From Krasilnikovozyma curviuscula (Eukaryota; Basidiomycota; Tremellomycetes; Cystofilobasidiales; Mrakiaceae), in assembly GCA_014825775.1 (NCBI GenBank), contig MVAQ01000070.1, forward strand, positions 24,736 to 88,735: a stretch of 64,000 bases of DNA, written 5' to 3'. The position numbers were made by a program, and so were the translations under genes. Under the pieces are notes generated by a model that did not search any database, had not been told where the DNA came from, and worked only from the letters and a program-made list of their open reading frames with translations. Positions 53,201 through 63,339 of the stretch are shown piece by piece. Numbering within the stretch: the first letter of the stretch is position 1; every line of letters starts with the position of its first letter.

Positions 53201-53791
53201 GAGCTGGTGGACAAACTCTACAGTTGCTGCGTTCCAGGAACGATCGCAGTGCATTGCTCGTCAATACTCTGACTTCTACGTATTGGACGCTGATGGAAAG
53301 AAGGTCTACGTCAATGGCAACTTGACGAACGGTGAAGGTCAGCATTTCTCTCTCATCTTAATACTTTTCGTTCAACGCGCTGACTTGTATCTCATTTGCG
53401 CTGCAGACATTGGAGATTCTGGCCTAAGATTCGCTTACAAGGCATGGCAGACGACGCTGAACAACACCGCTGACAACCTTAAGCTCCCAGGCCTCCCATT
53501 CAACAAAGAGCAGATGTTTTTCCTCGCGTTTGGAGCCGTCTGGGCACAGAACATTTCGCCAGCCGCTGCCGTCAGCCGTGTCCGAACAGATCCTCATTCT
53601 CCTAATCAGTTCAGAGTGCTGGGAACACTGAGGAACTTTGAGAAGTTCGCTGAGGTTTTCCAATGCAAAAAGGGATCCAACGTGAGCGTCGTCTCCTTTC
53701 GTGTCTACCTTCCCTTCCTCACTGATGCTAAAATGTCCTCACCTTTTCCTTCTTCTAGATGAACCCCAAAGAAAGATGTGAGCTCTGGTGA
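50217..53791 (+). CDS. M13 (neprilysin-like) zinc metallopeptidase, type II membrane protein
   Basis: Endopeptidase with a short cytosolic N-terminus, one signal-anchor segment ([20 protein letters not shown]) and a Thr/Ser-rich stalk before the ectodomain, which starts [20 protein letters not shown] and [16 protein letters not shown]. The large N-lobe is normal for the family. The catalytic lobe has [38 protein letters not shown] (zinc-binding HELGH), NGEDIGDSGL, where the family usually shows GENIAD (the zinc-ligand Glu is kept, Ala replaced by Gly), and [11 protein letters not shown]. It ends RCELW, the conserved C-terminal Cys-x-x-Trp. About 900 residues, more than ten exons. The short first exon [13 protein letters not shown] is joined at a split Glu codon to SAPLLAHH. 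Likely acts at the cell surface or in the vacuole/Golgi lumen. Confidence 0.93.
52940..52960 (+). repeat. (TTC)7 microsatellite in an M13 peptidase intron
   Basis: Seven uninterrupted TTC units form most of the pyrimidine tract of an intron. Length variation here would alter the polypyrimidine tract but not the protein. Confidence 0.85.
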
Positions 53792-54143
53792 AGACCTTTC
53801 TGATTTTCATAAAATATCATAAAAAACACATCTCCTGCATGCCAAAATCACAATCTCGTGTAAAAGTACTGTGTATCCATTCCATTTCCAAAGGGTTCCT
53901 TTGCTATCCTGCTAAAAGTCGTGCTCGTCTTGCACGGTTCTCTGCAAGATTTTCGCACCCCCACCCTCCTCTTCGTGGGCTTCGGTACCCTGGGCCGCCG
54001 CGCTGCTTTTGGTTCGCGTGAATAGAGATTCATGCGGCAGGAGGTGGAAAAACTCTGATCAGCTCGTCGTGATCCCCTCCCTTCTCCGACTTCAAGCTCG
54101 CTGGCTGTGGACTACATCTCTAGGTAGCATCTACTCGCATCAT
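53792..54143. other. intergenic stretch
   Basis: 352 bases between two plus-strand genes: the M13 3' end, then an apparent promoter. No TATA box, gene or repeat stands out. Confidence 0.5.
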
Positions 54144-55800
54144 AATGTCAGGTCCAGCTGTTTGTCGGTGGGGAATCGTCGGTCTGGGAGTGAGTAACCC
54201 CTGCCATCGTTCCTAATCTCATCTCCCCACTCCAGGCACTCACCGTTCTTCTTCTTGATTTCCCATCTCACCACAGGGAATTTCGACCCTCTTTGTCAAA
54301 GATCTCTTGACAGATCCAGCTACAAGGGACGTCTCAGACGTCCAGCATATCCTTGCTGCAGTCGGCTCGTCCTCTGTCGAGAAGGCCAAGGAATTCGTCA
54401 AGACCGTCGGGGGTCCTGAAACTACCAAGACGTACGGCTCCTATGAAGATGTGTACAGGGATCCCGACGTTGACTGTGTCTACATCGGTAAGTAGCTCTC
54501 AGTCACTTCTGATTGGCTTAAATGCAGGCAGCCGCCTTGCTGAACTCGGTTCTCCGCTGGTCTTCAAAAATAGGTACTCCTCACAACTATCACTTTGCTA
54601 ATGCTAAAGCTTCCATTGAAGCTGGAAAGAACGTATTGGTGGAAAAGCCCTGTACTGTGAACTCAAAGCAGACCAAAGCTCTCCTCGTCAGTCTTGCCTT
54701 TTCTTCTATATACCCTCGCAGTCAGTTTCATACCTAACGAGCATAATGACCCCTCAGGAACTTGCCGAGAAGCACAATGTGTTCTTTATGGAGGCGCAAT
54801 GGACGCGATTCTTCCCCTTCACCCAGAGTATGATGAAGGCGATCCACTCCGGCGAGATCGGTGACATCAGGACACTGCACATCGACTTCTGTATCGGCTT
54901 CTTGCCCTTGCCAAACACATCTCGATTTGTGAATCCAGATCTGGCTGGAGGAGGATGGGCAAGTATTTTCATCGTATACGTTCTCGAAACCAGCCAGCTG
55001 ACTGACACCCTTCTCCTCGATCGCGTAGATGGATTTGGGACCATACGTTCTTATGTTCACCATGATGAGCTTGTTCAATCACCCTCAGAATGAGAGAACT
55101 CCACCTACTGTCCTCAGTTCTCTCGTCCACTTCACGTAAGCTTTGGAAATTCCCCTTTGTTTGTTAAATCGAGATTATTCGAGGTGCGCAGACTCACCCC
55201 CCTTTTAACTTTCCTCCGCAGCGAACTAGGAGTAGATGAATCAACCACCGCACTTGTTTCTTTCCCTAAACTCCGCACCACTGCTGTCCTTCAGACTAAC
55301 ATCGCGCACGCCAGCTCCGTTCCACTGCGAATCGTAGGAAGCAAGGGCGAGATCGTCATTGACAAACTCCCACTTTCAAGACCTGATTCATACGTCATTA
55401 AAAAGAGAGCGGAGAACCCTCCTAGCAGAATGGACGCTGGCTTCACAGAGGAGAGAAGGTCATTCACCATCCCTGGTCATGGCATGTTCTACGAAGGTCA
55501 GTATCAGGTTTTAGTCAAGCGGCTCTGACCGAGCTTTCTAACTTTTCCTATTCTGACCGTCTTCCTATTCTGACCGTCGAAGCTGATCACGTCGCGCGAT
55601 GCCTTGCTGCTGGCAAGAAGCAATCCGATGTTGTGCCGTGGGACGAGATTAAATTGTCGTCTGAAATCTCTGAGTAAGTCGCCATCAATCCGTAGTAACA
55701 GGTGTTCTTCCAGACTGAAGCTTTCTGTTCATCGTATTACAGCAAAGTGAGAGAATTAGGCGGATTGAAATTCTCAGCTGAGGTCGAGAGTTTGAACTGA
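54144..55800 (+). CDS. Gfo/Idh/MocA family NAD(P)-dependent oxidoreductase (dihydrodiol / xylose dehydrogenase-like)
   Basis: Two-domain dehydrogenase. The N-terminal Rossmann fold opens RWGIVGLGGISTLFVKDLL (GxGxxS fingerprint), continues DVDCVYIGTPHNYHFANAK and has the catalytic-lysine motif NVLVEKPCTVNSKQ. The C-terminal domain follows: FFMEAQWTRFFPF, GGGWMDLGPYVLMF (Tyr at the position used by dimeric dihydrodiol dehydrogenases), LRIVGSKGEIVIDKLPL and HGMFYEADHVARCLAAGKKQ. The closest named class I can justify is trans-1,2-dihydrobenzene-1,2-diol / D-xylose (NADP) dehydrogenase. The true substrate, a sugar or diol, is not determined. About 380 residues, eight or so exons. Stop follows AEVESLN. 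Confidence 0.85.
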
Positions 55801-56065
55801 GGGGCTGCAGCTCCAACCGAGGCGAACACCACACCAGTGATGATTGTCCCAGCTTTAAAACTGTTATTTACGTTTCATCACCATTATTTTTTACTCATTC
55901 CAATATTCTGGCTTATACAAGGCAAGCCAAGGAGAACGAAACTCGGGTAACAAACACGACGTCAAGAGGCGTACGAGCTGATGACGCGCTCCAACACTAT
56001 TCCACTTTTGGCAGTAACCTTTCCGCCCTCGACAGTCACCTATCCTGAAAAGCCCTCAAGAAACT

Positions 56066-58350
56066 ATGGGAGCAGAAGGAAAGGTACTTAAGAAGAAATC
56101 CCATCCCGTACTACCTCAAAGTGTCTACGAGCAAGCCTGCCAAGGTCAGTTGAAACAAGTTTCATTGAGAGCAGAAAGTGTCGTTTCTGTCCTCTGACCA
56201 ATTCACCGGTCCAACTCCTTCTTTGATTTGCTTTGTGCCTGTTGCAATTCTTTATCTGTTACTGGCTCATTGAACTGCTGGCATTTATTCGTCTTCCCTA
56301 CCGGCCATCACGTCTCGATTTTGAAACGAAATAGAAAAAATCAAACTGGACGACGGTATAATGACACCAACAGCTGATGTAGAACCCCCAACTGAGCGAG
56401 AATCGTGAGTCTGATCTTCATATCATTAAGCTATCCATCCTCCTGGTGCTGACAAGAGTTACCTCTGCGTTGTAACACAGGTTCCCGGCGGAAATTACGA
56501 CGACTCCATTGTCAATGCCCTCGACCCCACCATCGGACGACAGCCAGCAGACGCCAGAAACACCTCTCACTCCTACCAAAGTAGCTAATACAAGTCCCAA
56601 TGCTCGAAGCAAGAGCATCTCGTATGCGAAGACAGCGAACACAGATGGAGTAAGTCACCTTCTTCGTTCTGCGTTGCAGCGCCGGTAGTGAGGACAGAAT
56701 GTGGAACTTGGTGAGAGCGATAGACTCGTCTATACCTAGTTGAAATACTGTGTCTGAAGAGAAGAGATCGTTCCTAACATCAAAGTTTCAACCTCACAAG
56801 TTCGTAACTAACTTTGCTTCTGTGGGTTTCTTAACAACCTAGGCTCTCAACACGCACCCCGCTGAATCATCCAAGTCCTTCCCAGGATTTCGTGTAGGAG
56901 TATCAGAAGATAGAAATAGGAGATGTAGGAGAACGATGGAGGATGCCCATTCTTTCATTCATGACTATGGCGGTGTTCAAGGACAGGGATTCTTTGCAGT
57001 GTTCGAGTATGTCACTTCTGGATCCTTTTGACGTCAATGGTAACTAGCTAATTATTGATTATTACTTCGTCACAGTGGTCATGCAGGAAAACATGCAGCG
57101 GAATGGTGTGGTCAAAACTTCCATCGATATCTTCTAAAGGAGCTTGCTGCGTCACCACCTTCCAGTTCGATCCCAGATGTCCTCAACACCACATTCCATC
57201 GCGTGGACGACGAGCTCACAGAGCTTGCCAAAGCTGAAAAAACTCATTCCGGAACGACGGCGGTAACGGCCTTCTTGCGGATCGAAGATGAACATGGTCA
57301 GGCTGTGGGATCGAGTGAAGTTCAAAACAGCGGTCTGGGTATCAACCAAATTCAATCCTCTTCTCTCATAGCTGGATCCAAGTCACAAAAGTCTGAGGGT
57401 GGTATCAAGAAAATGTTGGGCAGACTCACTGGTAGCCATTCTTTGACCGACGCTTCATCAAATTCAGCTAAACCAACACCAGATCATTCAGAAACAGTCT
57501 CTCTGAGCTCGACCATGGCAATTGCTGACGGAGATTTAGAGAATAGCCATGCTGGTCATGAGGTTCAGCGACGATTGGAGGAAGAAGGAGATGCTTCAAC
57601 AGCAGCACCGGCGAAGAAGCTCAGACGCATCTTGTATTCTGCAAATGTTGGAGATGCTCGTGCCGTATTGTGGTGAGCCTCATTCTTTTTATGTTTCTCT
57701 CGTTCACCAAACGTCTTCGCTGACCTTTTCTCTTTTCGTGGGTTCTTCGTGCCTTCCATCCCCTAGCCGTAATGGAAAGGCAGTTCGCCTTACATACGAC
57801 CACAAAGGCTCTGACCAACAGGAAGCGAAACGAATCACCGATGCTGGAGGGTTCGTCCTCAACAACCGAGTGAATGGCGTTCTGGCTGTGACAAGAGCGT
57901 TGGGAGATGCGGCTGTGAAGGAGTTTGTTGTCGGAAGTCCCTACACTACTGAAACTCTGCTGGAAGAGACGGACGAGTTCTTGATCATTGCTTGTGATGG
58001 TGTAAGTCGCCTGCTTCTCTTCTCTCATTTTATTCTATTTTATATTAACTGCTTTTTTGACCTTCTTTCCTGTAGCTGTGGGATGTAACGGAGGACGAAG
58101 AAGCGGTCAATCTCGTCCGGGGTATCGCTGATCCTCAAGTCGCGAGCAAAATTCTTCTTGATCACGCCCTCACCAACTTCTCAACCGATAACCTTTCAGG
58201 TTAGTTCAAGTTATCTTTGAGTCTACCTGCTGCTAGCAGTCCGATGACGTTTAAACTTCTTTCGCGATTACAGTTCTTGTCGTTCGACTTACAAACGGCC
58301 TCGGTCCTAACGAAAAAGAAGCCAAGCCTCCCGTCGTTAGCGACATTTAA
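56066..58350 (+). CDS. PP2C-type Ser/Thr phosphatase, PTC1-like
   Basis: Metal-dependent protein phosphatase, in yeast a negative regulator of MAP kinase pathways. A disordered N-terminal region of about 100 residues (Thr/Pro/Ser-rich, [10 protein letters not shown]) precedes the catalytic domain: [40 protein letters not shown] (metal-binding DG; the Asp codon is split by an intron), [12 protein letters not shown], then about 120 residues of Ser/Gly/Glu-rich insertion. [76 protein letters not shown] and a final TDN metal site ([14 protein letters not shown]) follow. All PP2C metal-binding Asp residues are present. Yeast Ptc1 has only a short loop at the insertion site. About seven to eight exons; end KPPVVSDI. 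Confidence 0.92.
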
Positions 58351-59027
58351 TCGGCACTTACGACAACCCACCATATTTTATGCCACTTTCTTCTTTTTGC
58401 CTGTATCAGTAGTTGGCTAATTATATACTTTTTGACTAAAAAAAGTTTCCCCGTTGCTGTGATGATGGTAATCAAAAGACAGAGAACGCAGAACGCAGAA
58501 CGGAGAATCATAGACCAGGTATTCAATGCTTGTGTGTGTATCTAATGTAAAGAAAGAACGAAAGTGTCGTAATCGTGTATCGAGACAGGTGGAAAGATCA
58601 TGCTGTAATACGTGTGTTTAAAACAAGCAGTGGAAGAAGTGGTAAATAAATGGAAAAAATGTGAGATATTGCAGAACAGGATAGGATATAACAGCAAAGA
58701 TTTTGTTGAGATTCTTTTTGGTGTATTGGTCGAGTTTGGACTTCTAGTCTATGTGTCATTCGTTGGTTGCTGTTGGTGAACCAATGCATGGTGTGTAGCG
58801 TACAAGATTAATTTGTGGTTGGGTACTTTTAGAATCGATTGTCAAATTAATACAGTGAGCAGCTGAGAGCTGTTAGAAGGACAGTGCAGCTGACTGAAAT
58901 TGTGCTGTCAGGATATATACGATGCGATGTCTGTTGAAAGATTCAGTCTCAGTCCACAACCACCCTGCGAAATAACAAACGAGAAGCTCTGACCTTGTTC
59001 ACGTATGAGAACCTCAGCGTCCGAAGG
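58351..59027. other. convergent intergenic region, PP2C / YTH genes
   Basis: 677 A/T-rich bases between two stop codons holding both 3' untranslated regions. 58482-58512 has short imperfect GAACGCAGAA repeats (AGAACGCAGAACGCAGAACGG-like). No gene is visible. Confidence 0.5.
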
Positions 59028-62000
59028 TTACGCAGGAGGTTTAGAATGAGGGGTGTAAAAGAATGAAGATGGAGCAGAGTGAGATCCAGACTGGTAGTAG
59101 GGGTCTGGCGCGAAGTACACCCCAGTTTGGGGACCGAGCTGATAAGGTGCTGTTGGAAGGCTCGGCTGATTTGTGTAGGAGATGGGAGACGGATGTTTAG
59201 ATCCAACGTTCTCTTGAGGAACGTAAACTTCCCAGGCCGTTATGAGAGTCTTTCCGATTGCTGATAGAAAACATAGCCATGAGCGAAAAAACCAAGCGTA
59301 AAAGTAAGTCATTGGGCAATAATATCTTACTAGGCTCAATCTAACAGAAAATAAGAAGCAGATCATGAGCAACAAGCACAGTCATTCAAGGAATAGAAAC
59401 CCAACCTACCTCAGTACCGTCGCGGGAGACTTTGACCTCACGGTTCGACTACAGACAGGGACAACAAGCAGGTCGGACGGTGCAAGGCAAGACAGACTGC
59501 GGTCACCATGACTCACATTCCAGGAATTTCTCAAGTGCTTAGCAGCAGTGAACGGGAACCTCTTATCCGCACAGATCCATTCAACGTTGAAAGGAACGCC
59601 CCAAGACTCTTCTTCGTGGGAGGAAGGGGGAGGAGGAGGAGCTACTGCCGACGAAGCAACATTTGCAGCTGCTGGGCGACCCACAGGCCCAACGCGACTT
59701 GGTTCATCGTAACTAAAGCCTGCCTTACCATTAGCCTCTCCCAATCCGAGCCCCTCCAGTCCAAGGATAGACGGTGGCATCTTGGTCCAGGTCTGATAAG
59801 ATTCGTTTGCTGATTTACCTGATCTAGATTCGACGGAAGTTGGTGAACCTTGAGTGACAGTGTAGTTGGCTGGATCGCTCTGGGGAGAGATCTGCTTCTT
59901 GAGCTGCTGTGAACCTCGTTCCGAGAAGTGGGTACCTGGTGAGAACTGAGCAGGTTGGGAGGCAGCACCACCATGAGTCATCAAAGACGCAGTAGCGGTT
60001 GTAGAATCAGATTCGGGGACTCTTGAAGACCTTTGTAGCAGAGCAGTTTGAGCTGCGGCTGGAGTCGTAGGCTTGGCTGGTGATGAGGTCAGAGAGGCAG
60101 CTTTGGAAGTCCATGAGATTCGACGTGAGGCCTTTCCAATACCCGAAGACATTCTATATTTTGGAAAGGGAAGTGAAAGAAAATACAGATGGTTCGAAGA
60201 AAACATAGCGCATAGCAAAAGGAAGAAAAGCAGATAGTTCGTCTTCAGACTTTGCTTTGTATTACAAGGTCTAGAAGACATCATATGATAGTATTGCACT
60301 GACTTTGCGTAGCCATAGAACTCGCCAGATCGGTTGACAGAGAATATGAGATACACTTCCTTGGACGTTCGGAACGCTTGGTCCAAGACTGACCTAAAAA
60401 GAAGGAGTCAGAGGTGAGGGATGTCATTGAACACATTAGCTCGAGGGAGGATCAAACTCTAAAACAAAAAGGTCACCCACTCGTTGTGAGCCTGAGTCGC
60501 CCAAACACCGTTGGCCACCGAGAGATCCAAGTCGTCCTGCGAAAGAGGAGACAAACGAAGTCTAGTGAGCAATGGGAAGGTTAAATCGAGACGCAATGGA
60601 ATCCACCTGAGTCAAACTCTTGAGGATGAAGTATCTGACTGGGAAGTACAGTTGCAACAAGCTAGAGTCAGTTGAAGCATAAGACGAGCTCCCGTTGGAG
60701 GAAGACTTGTTGCTGGTTGGCTCCTGATCTGAAGAAACGCTGGTATCGGCATCTTTTTCGTCACCGCTTGTAGTACTTTCTTCAGCCTCCAAGTTTTCAC
60801 GTTCCGTCTGCTGTCGCTGCTGCTGTAGTTGCTTCTGTTGCTGCTTGTGTTCCTGAGCCCAGCCGGTATGAATGCCTCTTCCTCTCTGACCACCTACGCC
60901 GCTCTTGATATCATCCTCCTTTCTTCTCAACCGGCAGACGAGCTTGGCGTTTCTAGTATCGTTTGAACGGAGAGGTCGACCGTTAAAGACTGCTATGGCG
61001 GAGTCGAGATGTTCCTGAGAGACGAAGTTGACGAAGCAACAGTTGCTCCTGCTAATGAGGAAGATGGAGCTCACACCGCCAGCAAGGTAGGTCGTACCAG
61101 AAGCCGGAGTGTGAGATGACTCGGTGTTGCTGCCACTGCTGTTGGTGTTGTTGTGGTTGTTGTTGCTTCCTGCACCGCCACTCCTCGACGAGCCGACGCC
61201 TCCCCCTTTCAACCGCAGGTCCTTGGTGAACGGGAAGTCAATCGGTCTCTCGTTGAAAAAGGTCCAGAGTTCATCGTGACTCGCGTCGTTGGGGACGTTG
61301 CCGCACCAGAGAGTGAACTCAGATCGGGCAGCCTGCGACGACATGTTGGGCGAGAGAGCAGAGTTTGAAGGTCTCAACGGGGTGACTGGAGAGTAAAGCT
61401 GAGGTTGCTCGTGACTCTGTCTCTGCTGGTATTGTGGATGATGATTAGGCTGAGAGAGTTGGGGGGGATAGGAACTCGGTAGAGCGGCCGGCGAAGTAGT
61501 AACTCGACTGTCATATGGAGGCCGTGGAGAAGAACCTGCCGCCGTTTCTGTAGATGGGATAAAAGGCTTTGAATGGTATGTCATTGGTGTGTGCTGAGGC
61601 GGCGAAGTAACACCAGGTGCAGTGGGTGGAATTTGAACGGGTCGACCATGGGCAGGGAAGGGAAGTTGAGGTTGTTGATGCTGAGGTTGAAACCTTCGTT
61701 GGCTGGACCGGTCAGAGGAGGATACGAAGGGGGGGCCAAGTCCATTGCTACTTCTACCGGCATTCATCACTTGCTGCTGATAGAGGTGAGGCGCAAAGTC
61801 TGATGAACTGAGAGCGCCGCCAGGGAAGTGGTTCTGGGGAGTGGGTACGAACATGAACTGTTGACCGTACGGATCGTGGTAGAATCGTTGGTGGGACTGA
61901 GGGATAGTGTTATACATTGGGATGTATTGGTAAGGAAAAGTAGACTGCTGTGGATAGACGAAAGGGTGGCCTTGAGGGGACGAGTAGTAACTGATCGAAG

Positions 62001-62097
62001 ATTCCTGTTGTCCGGCATAGCTCGTACTGAGCCCACCAGCCCCTACTGTCCCTTGCTCACCATAAGCAGAGGAGGATTGCTGCTGTTGATGTTGGTA

Positions 62098-62136
<39 letters not shown>

Positions 62137-62760
62137 TCCAAGTTGAGAGGGAGACCCGCTGGCCATGGCTGGAAAAGTCTCTGGCGCTCCCGGTGAGACG
62201 GGTGACGATGGTGAAGACCCTGATGCAACTGCTCCTGTTGGATAGTAGAAATAGGCTGGATATCCTGATTGCTGGAAAACAGGTACTGAAGCAGGTAAGG
62301 GCCCTCCCAACTGCGTGCTGCTGATGCTGGCGCTGCTGACAACACCTTCCCCATAAGCTGAACTAGCGATAGATCTACTCCAAGCGTAAGGATCGTTGCT
62401 CGGATATATAGCTGGTAGGGCAGGTTGATATAGAATAGGTGAATTCGAAGCAGATTCTGCTCCGGGGTTGAGAGAAAGCTGCTAGAGGTTTGAAATTGCA
62501 CCCAAGGCGACCACAGCCAGGAAAAAAAAGTAATTTCCAGTGAATTTCTTTTTTGCAAAAGGTCTGATATCGATACGTACAGGGCTAGATAAGGTACTGG
62601 CGTAAGGGGAAAGACCGGCTGGAGCAGTGGGCCTCCCTCTTGTCGAGAGCGGATTTTGTTCGTCTGGAGATGGAGCTACATGTGATGGTGGATCTACAGG
62701 GGTGAGTGGGGGATCTCGAGTAATGGACCTAAACGAGAAGCCTGAGGACTTGTTCTCCAT
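59028..62760 (-). CDS. RRM + YTH domain RNA-binding protein
   Basis: Predicted reader of m6A-modified or otherwise marked RNA. A long Gln/Ser/Pro-rich N-terminal region includes a 13-Gln run. The RRM-like domain follows, with FTLWCGNVPNDASHDELWTF (RNP2-like), NCCFVNFVSQEHLDSAIAVF (RNP1-like) and FNGRPLRS. After a Gln/Glu-rich linker, the YTH domain begins PVRYFILKSLTQDDLDLSVA and NGVWATQAHNESVLDQAFRT, then EVYLIFSVNRSGEFYGYAKM. It is interrupted by roughly 170 low-complexity residues and resumes SWGVPFNVEWICADKRFPF, VNREVKVSRDGTE and AIGKTLITAWEVY. Two cage tryptophans (GVW, SWG) are visible; the third is uncertain. About 1,040 residues, seven exons. ATG 62760 was chosen as the first in frame (MENKSSGFSF). 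This exon and its upstream region are duplicated at 63024-63339. Confidence 0.88.
62101..62136 (+). repeat. CTG/TTG triplet run encoding polyglutamine (minus strand)
   Basis: Twelve CTG/TTG triplets, nine CTG in a row, read as Gln codons on the minus strand within the N-terminal region of the YTH protein. Together with the adjacent TTG just before it they give 13 consecutive Gln. Confidence 0.9.
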
Positions 62761-62967
62761 ACAGAAGAGATCCAACCCGACTGGGTGGTGTTACAGCAAC
62801 TGTGACCACCGTCCCGGAAGAGGGGTAAAAATGCAATGGGGTGCTGAGAAAGGATGGAGCGAACGAATTAAGTTGGTGTCCCGAGGAACACTGGAATCGT
62901 GGCGCGAGAAGTTCTGGAATCATAAGAAAACGAATAGACTTTTGCCGGCTGGCTCGTGCGAAGCTGG
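62654..62967. repeat. direct repeat copy A (first exon and promoter of YTH gene)
   Basis: About 314 bases matching copy B at 63024-63339 in the same orientation with roughly 20 substitutions and one 2-base indel (about 93% identity by eye). On the minus strand it covers the coding start MENKSSGFSFRS to PSPDEQNP and the sequence upstream of the start codon. Confidence 0.93.
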
Positions 62968-63023
62968 TGGGGCACAAGCCTGGTCCCTACCCTGATTGGT
63001 TCAATTCGATTTTTGGAAAAGGG

Positions 63024-63339
63024 TTTTGTTCGTCTGGAGATGAAGCTACATGTGATGGTGGATCTACAGGGGTGAGTGGGGGATCTCGAGTAATAGACTT
63101 AAACGAGAAGCATGAGAACTTGCTGTTCATACGGAAAAGATCCAACCCGACTGGGTGTGGTATTATAGCAACTGTAACCACCGTCCCGGAAGAGGGGTGA
63201 GAATGCAATGGGGTGCTGAGAAAGGATGGAGCGAACGAATTAAGTTGGTGTCCCGAGGAACACTGGAGTCGTGGCGCGAGAAGTACTGGAATCATAAGAA
63301 AACGAATAGACTTTTGCCTGCTGACTCTTACGAAGCTGG
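63024..63339. repeat. direct repeat copy B (upstream partial copy of YTH exon 1)
   Basis: Tandem copy of 62654-62967, offset 370-372 bases. On the minus strand it keeps an ATG (63130-63128) and the exon-1-like peptide MNSKFSCFSFKSITRDPP through SSPDEQNP, then diverges and stops (PKIELNQSG). Homology seems to resume briefly after copy B (TCAATTCG.TT.TGGA near 63341-63355, compare 63002-63018), so the duplicated unit was probably about 370 bases with a small later deletion. Confidence 0.9.
63128..63130 (-). pseudogene. duplicated start codon of a truncated YTH exon-1 copy
   Basis: This ATG in copy B opens a 54-codon frame equivalent to the start of the YTH gene but ends soon after the repeat boundary without a visible splice donor. 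If transcripts start upstream of it, it would act as an upstream ORF; otherwise it is a broken relic. Confidence 0.5.

Noticed and set aside
62654..63339. Interpretation of the direct repeats as a transposon or LTR pair
   Set aside because: There is no element between the copies, no terminal TG..CA, no transposase and no target-site duplication; a local tandem duplication explains it.
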